Source: Monomorium pharaonis | Taxonomy: Eukaryota > Arthropoda > Insecta > Hymenoptera > Formicidae | Direction: 5' to 3' | Length of the DNA: 64,000 bases | Assembly: GCF_013373865.1 (NCBI RefSeq) | Contig: NC_050468.1 | Coordinates: forward strand, 6,448,510 to 6,512,509 | In this document: positions 1 to 13,394 of the stretch, one piece after another | Layout: every line of letters begins with the position of its first letter | How positions within the stretch are numbered: position 1 is the first letter of the stretch | The notes under the pieces: generated by a model | Told to the model about the DNA's origin: nothing | Seen by the model: only the letters and a program-made list of their open reading frames with translations | Databases searched by the model: none | Made by a program: the position numbers and the translations under genes

Positions 1-1645
1 AGCGCGCGCAGACGCGGGCATTAAATATGTATTTGAACGTCGTCCGGTGTTTGTCGATAAAATTGCTGGTTCATGAATGCCGGCGAATCACGCCGGAGCC
101 TGATCGCGCGCGTATGGAGATGAGTAAATTTTCGGCGCGTCGCAAACAATCACTACGCGCGCCACTAACTAGCGGAGGCATTCCCTGATCGCGCAAATTT
201 CGTCCAGTCAAATTATACATACTGCGGGAGAGACGCGCAGATCACCGTGCTAATTGCAGCCGATAATCGAACGGACTATGTCTTTTTCTAAAACATTTAA
301 AGGATCACTTGTATAAACATTTCAACAGTCATGGATTATTAAAGTCAGTTATGATTGCAGATATATTACTTTGGAAAAGGTATATCAAGTTTTAGAAATG
401 TATGTAGAATAATTGTTTTATGGAAAAAACTTAAATCTATTATACGATAATTTACTTTGTCGATTATATAATTTACGCACAGTGCTGTTTTAAAACTTTT
501 TAAAGATTTATCTGTTTCAAGCTCAAAATAAACAACGAAATTATGCTTTGCTCAATTACCGGCTTTTCTGTATTGTAAGTCTTATTCACCAAGATGTTTA
601 ATATCGAAAGTTTGTAAGCCGTGCAATCCGTAAGATTATTCATACAATCGATTTTGAGAAATCGCAGAAAAGGGAATTATCTTTAAATTTTTTAGAAAAA
701 CATACGTTACAGCAAATATCTACGTACGATACAGCTGGCTCGTATAACTGACCGTATTTGCTTTTGTTATTAAACAACTTGTTTTGATTCCCCCTCCATA
801 TATAATACATAACTGCCATAAAACAAACAGCGTCCATGAATATTAAACTCATGAAAATTCATATGCTAATACTGCTAGCTGCGGATACACTTAAGGATGA
901 TCATACATTAGAAAATTTAATTCTAAGTGCAAAATAAGATACATACATCTTCAAAAATGTCGAATAGCAGATAATTAAGAACGTAGTTATCTATTTAAAA
1001 TTTCTCTTTAATTTACTGTTACTTTAATAATCGGAATAAACAAGTGCCTAAAAAATTATTTCTATTCTCGATTTCGTTTCATTGTAAAAAAAAGACAATA
1101 AAATATACATTGATTTCTCTTATAAAATAAATTAACCGCTCGTCAATGAAATCAAGCGCTAAATTCTCCCGACTCGAAAAAGCACGAAATTTTATTTTAC
1201 AACAAAAGGTTACAAGAATGTATACTTGACAAAAATAACCTGTGCTTATCGTCTTACCAATTGGTACTATAATGGCACCGATATAATCGAGAGCGGGATT
1301 TATTTCGCAACAAAACTCCGATCACGCGATCGTACCTGTATTATGCCATAAAAAGAAACACTCAGGCAATAACACGTGCGTGAGGGACGACGAGAGGCGA
1401 AATTGAAAACTTGATCGCAATAGGACTTTACGCCTGAAATCGTTGTCGAGCCGTTCGATCTCTCTATCTCTTACAAGGATCCAATTAAAAACAGGTGCCG
1501 ACAGGTGCAAGCATTCCAAGAACTCGAAATGCTCTCTCTCTCTCTCTCTCTCTCTGAAGCTATCGCGCAGAGATACGATAGAGCGCTGTCTATCTCTCGA
1601 TACTATTTATAGGCTACAGAGCTCTCTCGATAGTCTCTCTATTCT

Positions 1646-1649
<4 letters not shown>

Positions 1650-1695
<46 letters not shown>
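1650..1695. repeat. (CT)n array
   Basis: Uninterrupted CT dinucleotides within a CT-rich stretch, 1,530-1,745. Confidence 0.9.
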
Positions 1696-1703
<8 letters not shown>

Positions 1704-2262
1704 TCTCTCTCCTCCCTTTCTCTATCTCTCTCTCAATCTCTCTCGACGATGTTATCTTCTTTTTTTTCTCAACGGCTTTCCTCAACGGTCTTCGAGACAA
1801 TTAGCGACCTGACGGCCTTTATGGCGGATTTTATCGTTCGACCGACGTTCAATGATCCATTCTACGAGTGGTATGTACGAGATTCGGTAATCCGTGGGTT
1901 AAGATGCTTTTTCGACCGGGACACCGCCAACACCACCACCGCCGCCGATCCGATCCACCCGCGCGTGCCAAATTCTAAATCCTTTAACTCCATTACGCGG
2001 CGAAGTGAATGGCTCTTACTATTTTTCTTGGCAACGATTTCCGCTGAGCTCCCTTCTCCGGTCTGATAGGGAAGTTCATTCGGTATATGTACCGACGGTA
2101 AATTGAGTTCGTACTGCCTGACGCATATTTTAAACGTCTGCGCGCACAAGGAAATTCGCCCCAGCGAAATTACACGCAGCAGAGTCCTCGTCGGCGGGGT
2201 CAGAAAATCGGTGGTGATCTTTACGTCATTATCGCGTGTGCAAGCGCGGCGTGCTTCTCCCT

Positions 2263-2294
<32 letters not shown>

Positions 2295-3221
2295 AATGTA
2301 AAATTCAATAACAATCGTCGCACCTGAGCTAAATATAAATTTCAAATTACTACAGCTACACAAGTGTAGCCGAGATAGAAATCACATAGGGGTGCGAGCG
2401 TTTTCTTTTTACACGAAATAAATTACTAAATTACAGATTAGCAGGGCATTATGCAAAGTCCAGAAATTAAGATGCAGTCAAATAGATAGAGGACGTGGGG
2501 GAGAGGGCGATCGAGGGGAGAGGGATGGGCACATAATGAAAGATAATAACTTGCGCTACGGCAACGGCGATTCGCCGAAAGACCGGAGAGAGAATTGGTC
2601 TCGTACATTCGCTCGGGCGCCATGCAGCAATCGCGTATACGCAGCGCAGCAGCGGCGCCGGCAATGACTATTTAAGCACTTGCGCCACGTGTGCGGATGC
2701 ACAATAACCCATTTCGCAAGGTTTAATCTCACGCGGGGCATTCTACGTGCAACGCGCGGGAATTATGCATGCCGTCGACGACGATGCGACGATAACTGGC
2801 ATGGGGAAGCCGCCTATTGCGACGCCCGTAGACAAAGTCCGCTGCTGAACAATGCGCTTTTGAAATATCGAACGACGCGACGGCGGTATCTATCAATCGT
2901 CGGGACGCCACACGAGGCGTGTATATGCGGCGTGCGTTTGCTATAACGCGGCCGCGCGATGTACACACGTCGCCGTGATTTAATAACGGGGCGCACTCAC
3001 AACGTCGCGCGTATCATGCCCGCCCGATCTCGTCGCCGCGCGTCGGCCGGGCGAAATACGTTTCTCGAGCCACCAATTGAATTAAAAACGCGCTTGCATT
3101 TCCGACCCGGTAAAACGGAATATGATAATTCGTAGTTTTACCGTACCAAGCGAAAATAAACTCGAGCTTCAGATAACTTGCGTGGAGATTACTTCCCTTA
3201 CGTAAGAGCCGTCTCCGATCG

Positions 3222-3254
<33 letters not shown>

Positions 3255-4578
3255 TTTCCTCGCGAGGAGCAAGAGAGTACACACCGATTAAATAGAAAAT
3301 GTAATTATTGTAAAGATTATTTCATTTGTAGAATTAGAAATATATAATTTTTTAATCAAAAAAATTAGTTTATTCATAATCGCATATATGCAGATATTCA
3401 TAGAGTAACCATATTTTCTTAAAAAAAGAAAAGGACGAACTTAAAAATTTTAGGACTCTGTTCCTACATGTTTCTAAAATAATTTGCGACTATAATCAGG
3501 GGTTTGCGCATTTTTTGCGCGACTTTCTAATTTTTTTTAGCTAATTGTCTTAAAACAAACCATTGGTTTAAATCTGAAATAGGTTCAAAATAATAAAAAA
3601 TAAAAACGGATCTAATCTGAATAACTTTAATTTTAAAGAACTAAAAGATGTAATTAACAAAAGACAAAACAAATTATATTACATAAAACTAAATTTTGGA
3701 CAAATGTCATTTGTTTCCATTAAAATATTCTAATTAATACGATGTTAGACATTAAAATACCAAAGAAAAAAATTTTCCATAATATAAAGAAAGAACAAAA
3801 TTGAATTTTAAAAATATAAATAAATCTAGAAAACAGCTATGTAAAATAGAGGATTATCCTTTACAACAAACGACGTATAGTTACCGTAGATATCCATACA
3901 AATAAATTATATGATTACCCGTTCAGGCTCATATTTAATAAATGTATTATAAGACAAAATGTATCAATAGAAAATTTTTTATGAACGTTACATATGCGCA
4001 ATAAATTGTTGGACGATCGATTAAATCCTAACCCTCTTTTTGTTTAAAAAAAAAGCAATAAACTCATAAAATATTATATTATATTAATATAAAACTTTCA
4101 TGAATGTTGAAGTGAATAAAGAATTATTAATTAATTATAAAACTTTCATGTTTTTACGTGAATTTATGTCATAAGTTCATTGCTTCAAGATTAAAAGCAT
4201 CTTGACTCACCTATACGATGCGCAGCATCCGATTTGTAGTGCAACTTCTTTAATCTGTAAATTACAAATGTATCCAGAGATTACAAGAGCGTTCACAATA
4301 ATTATTATTTTCAAAAATAATTATTCACATTAATTTTTTCAAACAGAGTAACTAAACGAAAGCAGTAGAGGCACAATTCTAATTAAATATAAGATCGTTA
4401 AAGATATTAATTATAATAACCGATAAATTTGTTGAAAATAAAAATCAGAAGAGTGCAATTAAAATAATTAATTTTATTTATATTAATTAATTCACCTGAA
4501 TAATGTTTTATATCTCTCGTGTACACTGTCCGATAATAATTCGTTCCTAAGCACCCCTAGCGGGGTAAAGAAAACGTA

Positions 4579-4724
4579 GGCCGGTATTAATAGACAGGTC
4601 TTATATTTAAAATCATTTTAAGTACTACATTAAGATGTCAACAACCAATCACAGAGCCGTATTAGTATTTTAAGATATTGCTTCAGACGGATCTTGAAAC
4701 AAGATTCAACTATGAATACCAGCC
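4579..4724. mobile_element. MITE-like inverted repeat (146 bp)
   Basis: The ends are GGCCGGTATTAATAG and the complement of GGCTGGTATTCATAG; an AACCAATCA core is near the middle. The terminal TATTCATAG is shared with the element at 48,835-48,981. Confidence 0.5.
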
Positions 4725-6271
4725 GTAGAAAGAAAGTAGCTATGAAGCCATCAGCCGGCATTGCAACTGACTGGACACATTTATCGATCTAATTATCGAT
4801 CGCTGCGAAATAGTCGCTGGTCGATAAAGGTCAACGCCCCTCTTACCCAGCGAGGGTGCATAGAAATGAATCATTGTCGGGCAGTGTACGTAACAAAAAT
4901 TATTTATTAATAATTTAAATAATTATTATATCGTATTTATTTTATTATTATTCCACCTTCCAAAAATAAAACTTGCACAGAACATATAGAAAACTAATTA
5001 CAGTTCTGTTTAATAGGAATGTATATTGTTTATCAGAAGCTTAATAAATAAATTTATTTATTAAATACAATTGTACAATAAAATTATTACACAATAAAAT
5101 TATTTCTATAATCTAATTTGTGCGTGCGCGCGCGCGCGTGTGTATGTGTGTGTGTGTATGTGTGTGGGTGTGTCCTCAACCAGATTACAAACTCACCCAT
5201 GATTACTCCGTCGTCGCCCGATGTCACCCCGAGCCTCTTCCTCCTCCTGCTTTCAATTTCCTTCGTCGCTGTTCCTTCATGGCATTCACTCACAATTACG
5301 ATCACACACCAACAATCAGACACTAATTACCGGATCGCGCGGCACCCCCGGAGCCAAGTATTTGCGGTCGCGACCGTGCGGCGTTCACTCATTTTCAAAA
5401 CACGACGCTCACCTCAAATGACACTCCATAGGTTAACTGAACGCTGTGCTCGCTCACAGAAATGTGGTTATGCGTTCGTTATTGAACTGAATCGACACTC
5501 GCGCGAGACACCGTGCACCACGGCACTTCGGACGCGACGTATCGCATTTCGCGAATAAACAACGCGAGAAAAACACAAGCGAACGCTACGCCGCGACACG
5601 AGACGGCTTGACGCCCGGACTCGTCTCGCAAGGTACAACGCGACGGCAGTGCCCAAAATGGCGGGGAGGGGGGAGGGGAGCGAATTCGTAAATCGCGCGG
5701 CCAACTTCACGAGTCACTCGCTGCGGCCGGAGCTACACGTCTGTTCGGTCTATTGCGCTTCATACCTGCACCTTGGCGCGCCATTTACACTCTGTGCAAT
5801 ATAGTACTTTTACGGACCGTTACCCTTAGGATCGCTGTCGTACATCGCGACGCAAATAAATGGACGCTGCGTAAAGTAGCAGAAATAAATGTCGACAAAA
5901 TGCGATGCCTAATGATACAGTCACCTCGTCGATACGCGATGAATTTCAATCGCACTTATTTCGCGAAATATTTATATTTATGGTTAATTGCCGGTGCGCA
6001 AGTAACGCGAATCTGTGTTACACACTCGATCAATATTAAAGACGCGACGTTTTAAGATATGTATTTATGATCCAATACCGTTTTGTTAATGACGCAAAAA
6101 TTCGAGAATTGCGCCGACAACTTCATTCTGATACCACGCGAATCAATGGCTGAGTAAGATTCGTTCAATATAATATACCGTCAAAATTGACTGTTTAACT
6201 GAATTCTTTGTTCGCATATTTTATTCGTATAACATAAATTGCTTCGAGATTAAAAGACACCTTCACCCACG

Positions 6272-6484
6272 CATCATGTTTTGACATTTTAAAGTATAGA
6301 ATATCTTATAAAACTGTTACGTTATATTAATAGCAAAAATATCAAGCACAATGGAAAGTTTTTATACTTGCACGGCGTGCCGGCGTTCCGCTGGGTGGGG
6401 AAAACCATCTTGAACACGACGTCTGATAAATATAGCATTTTTTTACAAGCATTTCTATACTTTTAATGTCAAAACATAATGTAT
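6272..6484. mobile_element. Inverted-repeat element (about 213 bp)
   Basis: The left arm CATGTTTTGACATTTTAAAG is matched by the reverse complement of CTTTTAATGTCAAAACAT on the right. The centre is relatively GC-rich. It is probably a MITE and has no reading frame. Confidence 0.65.
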
Positions 6485-6531
6485 CACACAGTGCGCCATC
6501 GATACATAGCTACCCGTTTCGCGAGTAATGC

Positions 6532-6664
6532 CTCGTCTACCACGAGTCGTTAATCGTTGGTCGTAAGAAATCTGACCAATCACAGTTGATCCTAGAGACG
6601 AATAAGCGAACATGATTGGTTATATTTCTTACGACTAATGAGTAATGACTCGTTGTAGACGAGA
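6532..6664. mobile_element. Near-palindromic MITE (133 bp)
   Basis: CTCGTCTACCACGAGTC on the left matches the complement of GACTCGTTGTAGACGAG on the right. GTCGTAAGAAAT and the complement of ATTTCTTACGAC sit further in, and both arms end near a CCAATCA / TGATTGG pair. The transcript would fold into one long hairpin. Confidence 0.7.
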
Positions 6665-9329
6665 CTTAACTGCGACGTACACCACGCGATTCTCCGAATT
6701 AAACGCAATTTCTCACGTGTTTTCGTCATTTGATTCAACTAATTTCAATTAGCACTAGCGATTAACTTTTTTTTACATTTCCCGAGCACAACGGAAAAAA
6801 AAAACAATATCTATTTTAATTTTATCGAGCACAGCAAAAAATGGAGCTTTTCGTAATACCATTCTTTCGAGAAACTTGTACGAGTAGAAATCGATATTGG
6901 AAATACCCATAATAGGATTTTAAGGATTATTAATTGATAAATGCACAACGTTCTAGCAAATGCCACAACGAAATAGTACTCCATATATACAATTTATTTA
7001 CAACCTCTCATTCTCAATTTGTGCTTTAAGAGGAGAGAGGGAGAGAGAAAGAGACAGACGCCGCCACGATGCGTTTGCAAGACATTAATCATGGGAATTA
7101 AGCGAGTACGTGAGTCGATAGTTGCTAATGGGAAACGATCGCGTTTGCCCTCGGTCTCGTCTCGGTCGCGTTTCGACGGATAATAACGGAGCGGTTGGTC
7201 TCTCGCCGCTACCTGTTGATAATCGTTAGGAAATAATCGGGTATATATCTGGTATTTGTCTCTCCCTTAGAACTTGTTGCGGTCGCGCCCCGGGAAATAA
7301 TAACGCGACGACACGCGGTGAGCGATTCGCGCCCGCGCTCAGCCATATGCGCCTGCGAATGATAACACGGCGACCTTGTGTAAACAACGTGCACGCGAGC
7401 CGCGGCCATGATACTCTCGATTTGTTTACAAGCGCGAGCGCCAAACTTCGAGCGTTCACAGTCAATTCCTCGCCCCGCTACGAGACACTTACGATATTAA
7501 AAAAACAGACATATCATAAAATAAACGCCCTGAATCGTCTCGCTTATATACCTCGAACCAGGTTGGAAAAAGAGTATTATCGTACATTTAGCGTTTTATT
7601 CCGTCGTTATCGTCGTCAAAGATAAATTTAGTTTTTATCGTTTAACCTCACTCTGTAATGAAAGGACACTTTAAGAATATTAGAAAATCAATAAAAATAT
7701 TGTTGCTTGAATCGATCCCGAACATGCAACGAATTTAATTGATTTGTAAATTGTGCGACATATATATGTAAATTAATTTTTTACATTTTTTCCTAAAAGA
7801 AGAAATCATGTTTAGTAAATCAAACATTGTAAATTTTAATTGTATCAAAAAGTTCAAACCACATTATCGTGAATCTTATTTCTCTTTTTTTTTAGAAATA
7901 TTGAAAAAAATATGTAATAACAGTAAATTAATACTTCTATAAATATTTTTCTAAATTAAAAGAAAGATAAAATTTCTTGATTAAACATTAGAATTGACAT
8001 CAAATATTTTATGAATTCGAAAAGATTAGTTTTTTAAATAAAAAAAGACACGTATTGCTTAATCAACATCCAATACAAGAAAATTATCCGGCATGGTTAT
8101 ATAAACCACAAGAGTGTCGTAAAGTGAATAAGTAAATAATTTCCAATTTTAACTCTTTGAAAATATATTTTTGAATCCGAATCCTTAAAGGTTTTTTACA
8201 TAAATAATTACTCTTAGTTTCTTAGCTGATTGTAAACTATTTAAATTATTAAAATGATTTAAAAATAATTTTTTTTCAAATGTCATACAAAACACACTTA
8301 AGAAACATAAATATTTTTGTCCAAAAATAATACTTAGTTAATAATATTCAGAAGCTATTTATGTTTGATTATTATTGCATCGTGAGAGAAATAAAATTGT
8401 ATTCCGAGAAACAGGATATGTTCCAAAACAAGTTTTATTTAACTTTTCAGTTAAATCATCAATTATAAATATAGCATTATCATCCATTTGCTAAGCCGTA
8501 TCGGTTTTATCTCAAGACAGGTTTTAATTGATTTGTTCAGCAGGAAAGCGATTATAAATACGAATCTCTCTTAAGTCTATTTAATTCCTTTCATTAAACA
8601 GGAAAATAAAAAGTAAATATATCGTAATGCTAATTTATGTTAAATTAACGTTTTACTTGTAACGATCTGTACTAATCGATAGCAATAATTTTATTAGACA
8701 AACTTTTAAACTGAAAGGACTATAATATATTAAACAGTTAACATAAAGAAGATATAATTCAACTTTATTGACATCTTCGAAACGAATTAATTAATTTTTA
8801 TTTGCATTTTTTCATAATTTTTATTTTACTTTTAATAAAAATTAAGTAAAAATATTTGAAATAATATTAATAATACATAGAATATTAAAGAAAAGTTTTA
8901 TATTTATCGCAGTATATACATGAAATATAAGTTTTATAATTTATGCATCTAAAAAATATATAATCCAAAAATATAACATAAATGTCATTATTAAAATAAA
9001 TATTTGAATAGAAAATTTAAAAAAAAAAGGATACAATTTTACTATCGATTAAATTGTTGTTTTATATGTATAACGTGAATAATGTGAAAAATGTTGCTAT
9101 TATAAGACATTCCTAAAATCAATTTGCATAAAATATTTTAACTACGCGTATGTATACATAGTTTCTGTTAATTTCGAAGTAGAAGCTAAAGAAATAAAAA
9201 TCAGTCAGACACGCAAAAGATTTAGAATATATTATCATGTTGAACTGAAACCTGTTTATCGATTATATTATTTACATACGTCACAGCAGTCAAAAGAAAT
9301 TCCTGTGAGCATCGAGGCTCGAGTCCCCG

Positions 9330-9880
9330 ATTGTTTGACAAGTCGAAGACAATATCTCGCTTTAAGTTTCTTCGACTGTTCCTGAAACTAATTCCTTGCG
9401 ATTCGAGTTACCACCTGCATTCGACCCAAATCTCCGCCCCTTCAGAGCCCTTTCCAAAAACATGGACGTTGCAAGGCGATAGGTCCGCGGTATAGGGAGG
9501 ATGTTTTAGCACTTCCCATCGCTTCGCGTTCAATTGTTCCTGAATCGTGCGTACCACATGTGGACAAGTATTATCCTGCTGCACAACAATGCTCGTCCGC
9601 ATGCGGTCCGCACGATTCAGGAACAACTGAATGCAACGATGGAAAGTGTTGAAACATCCTCCCTATAGACCCGGACCTATCGAATTGCAACTTCCATGTT
9701 TTTGGAAAAGGCTCCGAGGGGGCGGAGATTTGGGTCGGACGCAGATGGTGACTCAGATGGTCGTAAAGAATTAGTTTCAGAAGCGGCCGAAGGAGTTTTA
9801 CGTGCAAGATACCCTTCGGATTTGTGAAATTGTGAGTGACTCGACTACACCTGGAAACTCGGCGTCACGGGAATTTCGTC
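9330..9880. mobile_element. Inverted pair of mariner-like transposase 3' fragments
   Basis: Two diverged copies of the same transposase region meet head to head near 9,590-9,610. The minus-strand copy reads QQDNTCPHVVRTIQEQLN, KRWEVLKHPPYTADLSP and CNVHVFG; the plus-strand copy reads LHNNARPHAVRTIQEQLN, later RGRRFGSDADG and QKRPKEFYVQDTLRICEIV. This is the region around the second and third catalytic Asp of mariner transposases and the C-terminus. Both copies carry frameshifts or stops and lack the N-terminus, so they are dead. The arms are about 200-250 bp. Confidence 0.8.
9408..9626 (-). pseudogene. Mariner transposase fragment, left copy
   Basis: This is a partial, N-truncated frame. The motif HPPYTADLSP corresponds to the conserved HPPYSPDLAP-type block of mariner transposases, preceded by the DN-PH block. 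It then shifts frame: the in-frame reading after VFGKGSEG no longer matches the family, while another frame gives the expected GRRFGS block. Confidence 0.75.
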
Positions 9881-9890
9881 TGGTTATTTA
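9590..9890 (+). pseudogene. Mariner transposase fragment, right copy
   Basis: The plus strand carries the HNNARPH block and then, after stops and a frameshift, RGRRFGSDAD and a C-terminal block (QKRPKEFYVQDTL, then RICEIVSDSTTPGN) ending at TAA near 9,889. It is mirror-oriented to the left copy. Confidence 0.7.
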
Positions 9891-11718
9891 ATGTACAAGC
9901 GATATATAACACTCGTTTCAGTTGCACAATTATAATATCTATAGTATACATAAAACAGAAACGCGTCAAGATAGATTAGATTTTCAGATATCCGCGAAAC
10001 GTCTTTCAAACGTGGTGTCCGTATCCTTGCACGAAAATAGAATCGCACCTCGTCAACGGATGACAGTCCTACAGTTAAATAACAAGCGAAATGTGGATCG
10101 TGCGAAACAGAGTGTGAAATGTGATTTTCTGAAAAATGACTCCGGCGTCAGATGGGATTCTTTCAGTTAGTTGGGCAGCATTGTTCCCCGAGAATGGGCC
10201 GAAGGCGGCAACTAAACGCGCAGCGGCGAAGAGGCTAAATGGAACCTGACAGGCAACTGTCGCGGAACAGAGCGGAACCGCAAGAGGGTTAACCCGTCTC
10301 GTTTCGCACCGGAACGGTTTCCTCGGCGAGAATGACCCCGTCGAGAGAGAGAGAGAGAGAGAGAGAGGGACTGCCCTCAGAGGCGAAAACATGTGCGGTG
10401 AACTCGGCCGGGGCTTCCGCCGCCGCTGCCGCCGCCACCGTGCTCGCGCGCGGTATATTCGTCTCGGGCGAAAATTGCGGCGGTACCCACGGTATTCAGA
10501 AACTGTTACCAATAGCAATATTCGTTGCCGCCGCGTCGGTGAAATTCGTTGCTGAGTCAGCCGTAAAATGGACCCGGGGCGGACGGGGCGGCAGCGTGGC
10601 AATGGCAGTGTGCCCGCGAGAGAACGACGTGAGCGCAATTTCACGAAAATTCGCCGGAATTACACGCGTGTGTTTCCGTGTCCCCCTTTCCCTCCCGCCT
10701 ACCGCGCACCGCTACCCCTTTTCTTTCATTCCGCGGACGCGCGAGCGCGAAAGATATGAGCGTGCAATTTCGCGAGCGCGAAACTCCGCGCGGCGACCAG
10801 GGACGCGCCGCGCTGCGCCGCGCCGCTCCGCGACACGCGCGTTTGTTTTCCTTTCTCTCGCTCTGCATATTGGGGCCCCGGTCATCCCGGTGCATCGGTT
10901 ATCAATATTTTAAAGGTGAACGCGAACCCGTGCTATTATACCTCCACAATTTAAACGTTTTACTAGAGAATAGTCACCTGGGGGACGTTTTTTTTCCATT
11001 CGTCGAAGAAATAAAGCTCACATAATAGCAATTTTTTTTCTTGCTGATTCAAAATCCATACCCGCCTTTTATTCAAAGATTCCGAGACCAAATTTGTACA
11101 ATAGAAACAAGTTATGACTCATATATTCATAGTATCTTGGCTAGTTTCAACAAAAACTGGTTTAGAATGTAAAAAACACCCCAGGTGATCGCTTACGTCT
11201 AAAATCAATCGCGAGTATGGTGAGAGTTTTTATTATAAATTCGAAATAATGAGTTTGAATGAAATTTGAGTTAAGAAAAAAACTGCACTACTATTAACAT
11301 CTTTATGTTCATACAAAACAAAAAGTTTATATCACGTTTCTATAAATGTTTATTTTGATTTTTATTGAATATTTTATATAATTTTTATACTCATGTAATA
11401 ATATAACGAAGAAATAAGCATTAATATAAATAAGTTAATATAATAAAAATAAATTACTCTTAATAATTTTTAGCTTTATTTTAAATTGCTATAAAATGGA
11501 TATTAGACACATTTTTGTTTTTTATCTAATATAATTATTGTTTACAATCTTTTAAATATATACAATTGCAACGAAAATTCGTAATATAAAAGTATCAACT
11601 ATAATTTCTTTATTATTTTAGAAATACTGTCATATAATAAGCTGCTTCTTCCATGTTTTTAATCTTTTTTAGTTTCTTTTACATTTTTCAGAAATTATTG
11701 ATTAAATCTATATATATA

Positions 11719-11866
11719 ATATCCTCGGATATTAATGAATATTAAATTATAGAACAAACAATTACAATATATACAATATTTAAATGTATACATATACGTA
11801 ATATCCTCGGATATTAATAGTAAATTACAGAACAAATAATTACAACATATCACAATATTTAAAAAC
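11719..11866. repeat. Imperfect tandem duplication (unit about 82 bp)
   Basis: Both copies begin ATATCCTCGGATAT (11719 and 11801) and continue with closely matching AT-rich sequence (CAGAACAAATAATTACAA in the second copy). Confidence 0.8.
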
Positions 11867-12188
11867 GACTTTTAACTGTAAAAATCATCTCAGCTGATTA
11901 CGTTTACGAAAAAAAGGATTCCATTAAAAAAAATAAATATGACTTAATTTATAATTAATATAGTTATTAGGCCATTATTCATCGTCGTGATATAAATCAT
12001 AACTATCGTATCCAGAGTTGACGTAAGATTGTATCCGCGATTATATTTACGATTTGTCGAATTGTAGATAGAATTCCGAGTCCGGAGTCGCGTAATCATC
12101 GAAAATTCGTCGAGCGACGGCGGAACGCGGTGTACGTGACATGAAAGCTGCATCACGGGCGCAGGATTATTAGGGAGGACTCGACTCT

Positions 12189-12189
12189 C

Positions 12190-12227
<38 letters not shown>
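12189..12227. repeat. (CT)n array at the edge of a CpG island
   Basis: About 19 CT units immediately before the CpG-rich block that starts at 12,228. Confidence 0.9.
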
Positions 12228-12228
<1 letters not shown>

Positions 12229-13354
12229 ACGAGTACATAGGCCCATTACGACGCGTCCGAGCGCGAACACCGTCGCGGGCGTGTCGCGCCTTCTCTCGCG
12301 CGTCTTTTCTTTTTTCTCTCTTTCTCGCGCCTACGTGCCGTACCGTTACGCTCGGCAGTTAGTCAAAAATGGCGACCGAGCCGCCGCGACTCGCGACCCG
12401 GCCTCGGGAGAGTCGGGAGACGCGGGCCAACCGTCGAAACGGTAAACGCGGGGAGCGGGACAAAGCCACGGCCGTCGTGTCCGGCGTCTCGCGCGGGCGC
12501 CAAATTTTCGTCGCGAGTGTCGTCTCGCCCGGCGGTGAATTCCATCCGCGAGTCCGTCGCGATTTTGGCGAGCCACGCTCACGTATTATGTACAACACGT
12601 CGACGTCGTCACCACGCGAGCGCGAGCGCGAGAAAGAGAGAGAAAGAAAGAGAAGAGATCTACGGATCGATGACGCATCTCGCGTAGCTCCTCGCCACGT
12701 TCCCGCGTCCACCGGCGAACCTAACCTCTCCGCGCGCGATCGCGACTCGTCCATACCTATACTCGCTCTTTCTCACATGTACGGTATATGGACGGCGGCT
12801 CTTCCTACGTCCGAACGATTCCGGGCGCGCCCAGCCTCGCGTATATCTCTGTCCTTCTCTTTTTTTTTTCTTCTCTTCAGTTCGAAAGGAACGCGCTCGA
12901 GATACCGGACCTGGTATCGAGGGCCCGCAGGTGGGACCCGGGTCCCTTTTTCTCGCGGTTGCGCGGGTGGATAATTGCGCGGCTATCTTCGCCAACGAGC
13001 CATTGTTCGTTTTTATGTGCCTGTGCACAAAAGGGGGAATTCACGCGCGCGCGCCATCGGCGTCTTATCGCCGTTTCTCGTGTCTGACCGGCGTTTATCT
13101 GCCGGCTCTTTCTCTTTTTGCGCGCCACACTCGAGCATATAAACGACGCTTAAAGAGCTATTCGCAGCGCAATAAAATCAGTAGAACCCGTTACGTCTGT
13201 TTACCTACGTCGCGACTGCTCGGGAATTATTGTTCGCGATTATATGGTTGTATGGTTCAGCTCTTTCCGGTGGGAAATTGTATCGTCTGCCTTGTCCGCT
13301 TGTATTTTTTTCTGGCACAACGTGACGATTCTTCTCGGTTAGGCAAAGGTCCAT

Positions 13355-13394
<40 letters not shown>

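Larger units (their letters stand above)
1..9329. other. Gene-poor left flank
   Basis: Mostly AT-rich DNA with CpG-rich, CT-repeat blocks at about 1.3-3.25, 5.1-6.0 and 7.05-7.6 kb and the inverted-repeat elements listed. I see no supported coding gene. A possible 44-bp minus-strand exon at 4211-4254 (TTTACAG acceptor, gtgagt donor) is the only splice-like object. Confidence 0.5.

Noticed and set aside
1443..2066. Long plus-strand frame rich in Ser-Leu
   Set aside because: It is a translation of a CT dinucleotide array; no domain, and overlapping frames exist on the other strand.
12369..13028. Open frames on both strands starting MATEPPRLATRP and others
   Set aside because: GC-rich DNA is open in many frames. 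The opposing frames are equally long, and Arg/Pro/Ser-rich composition mirrors base composition.
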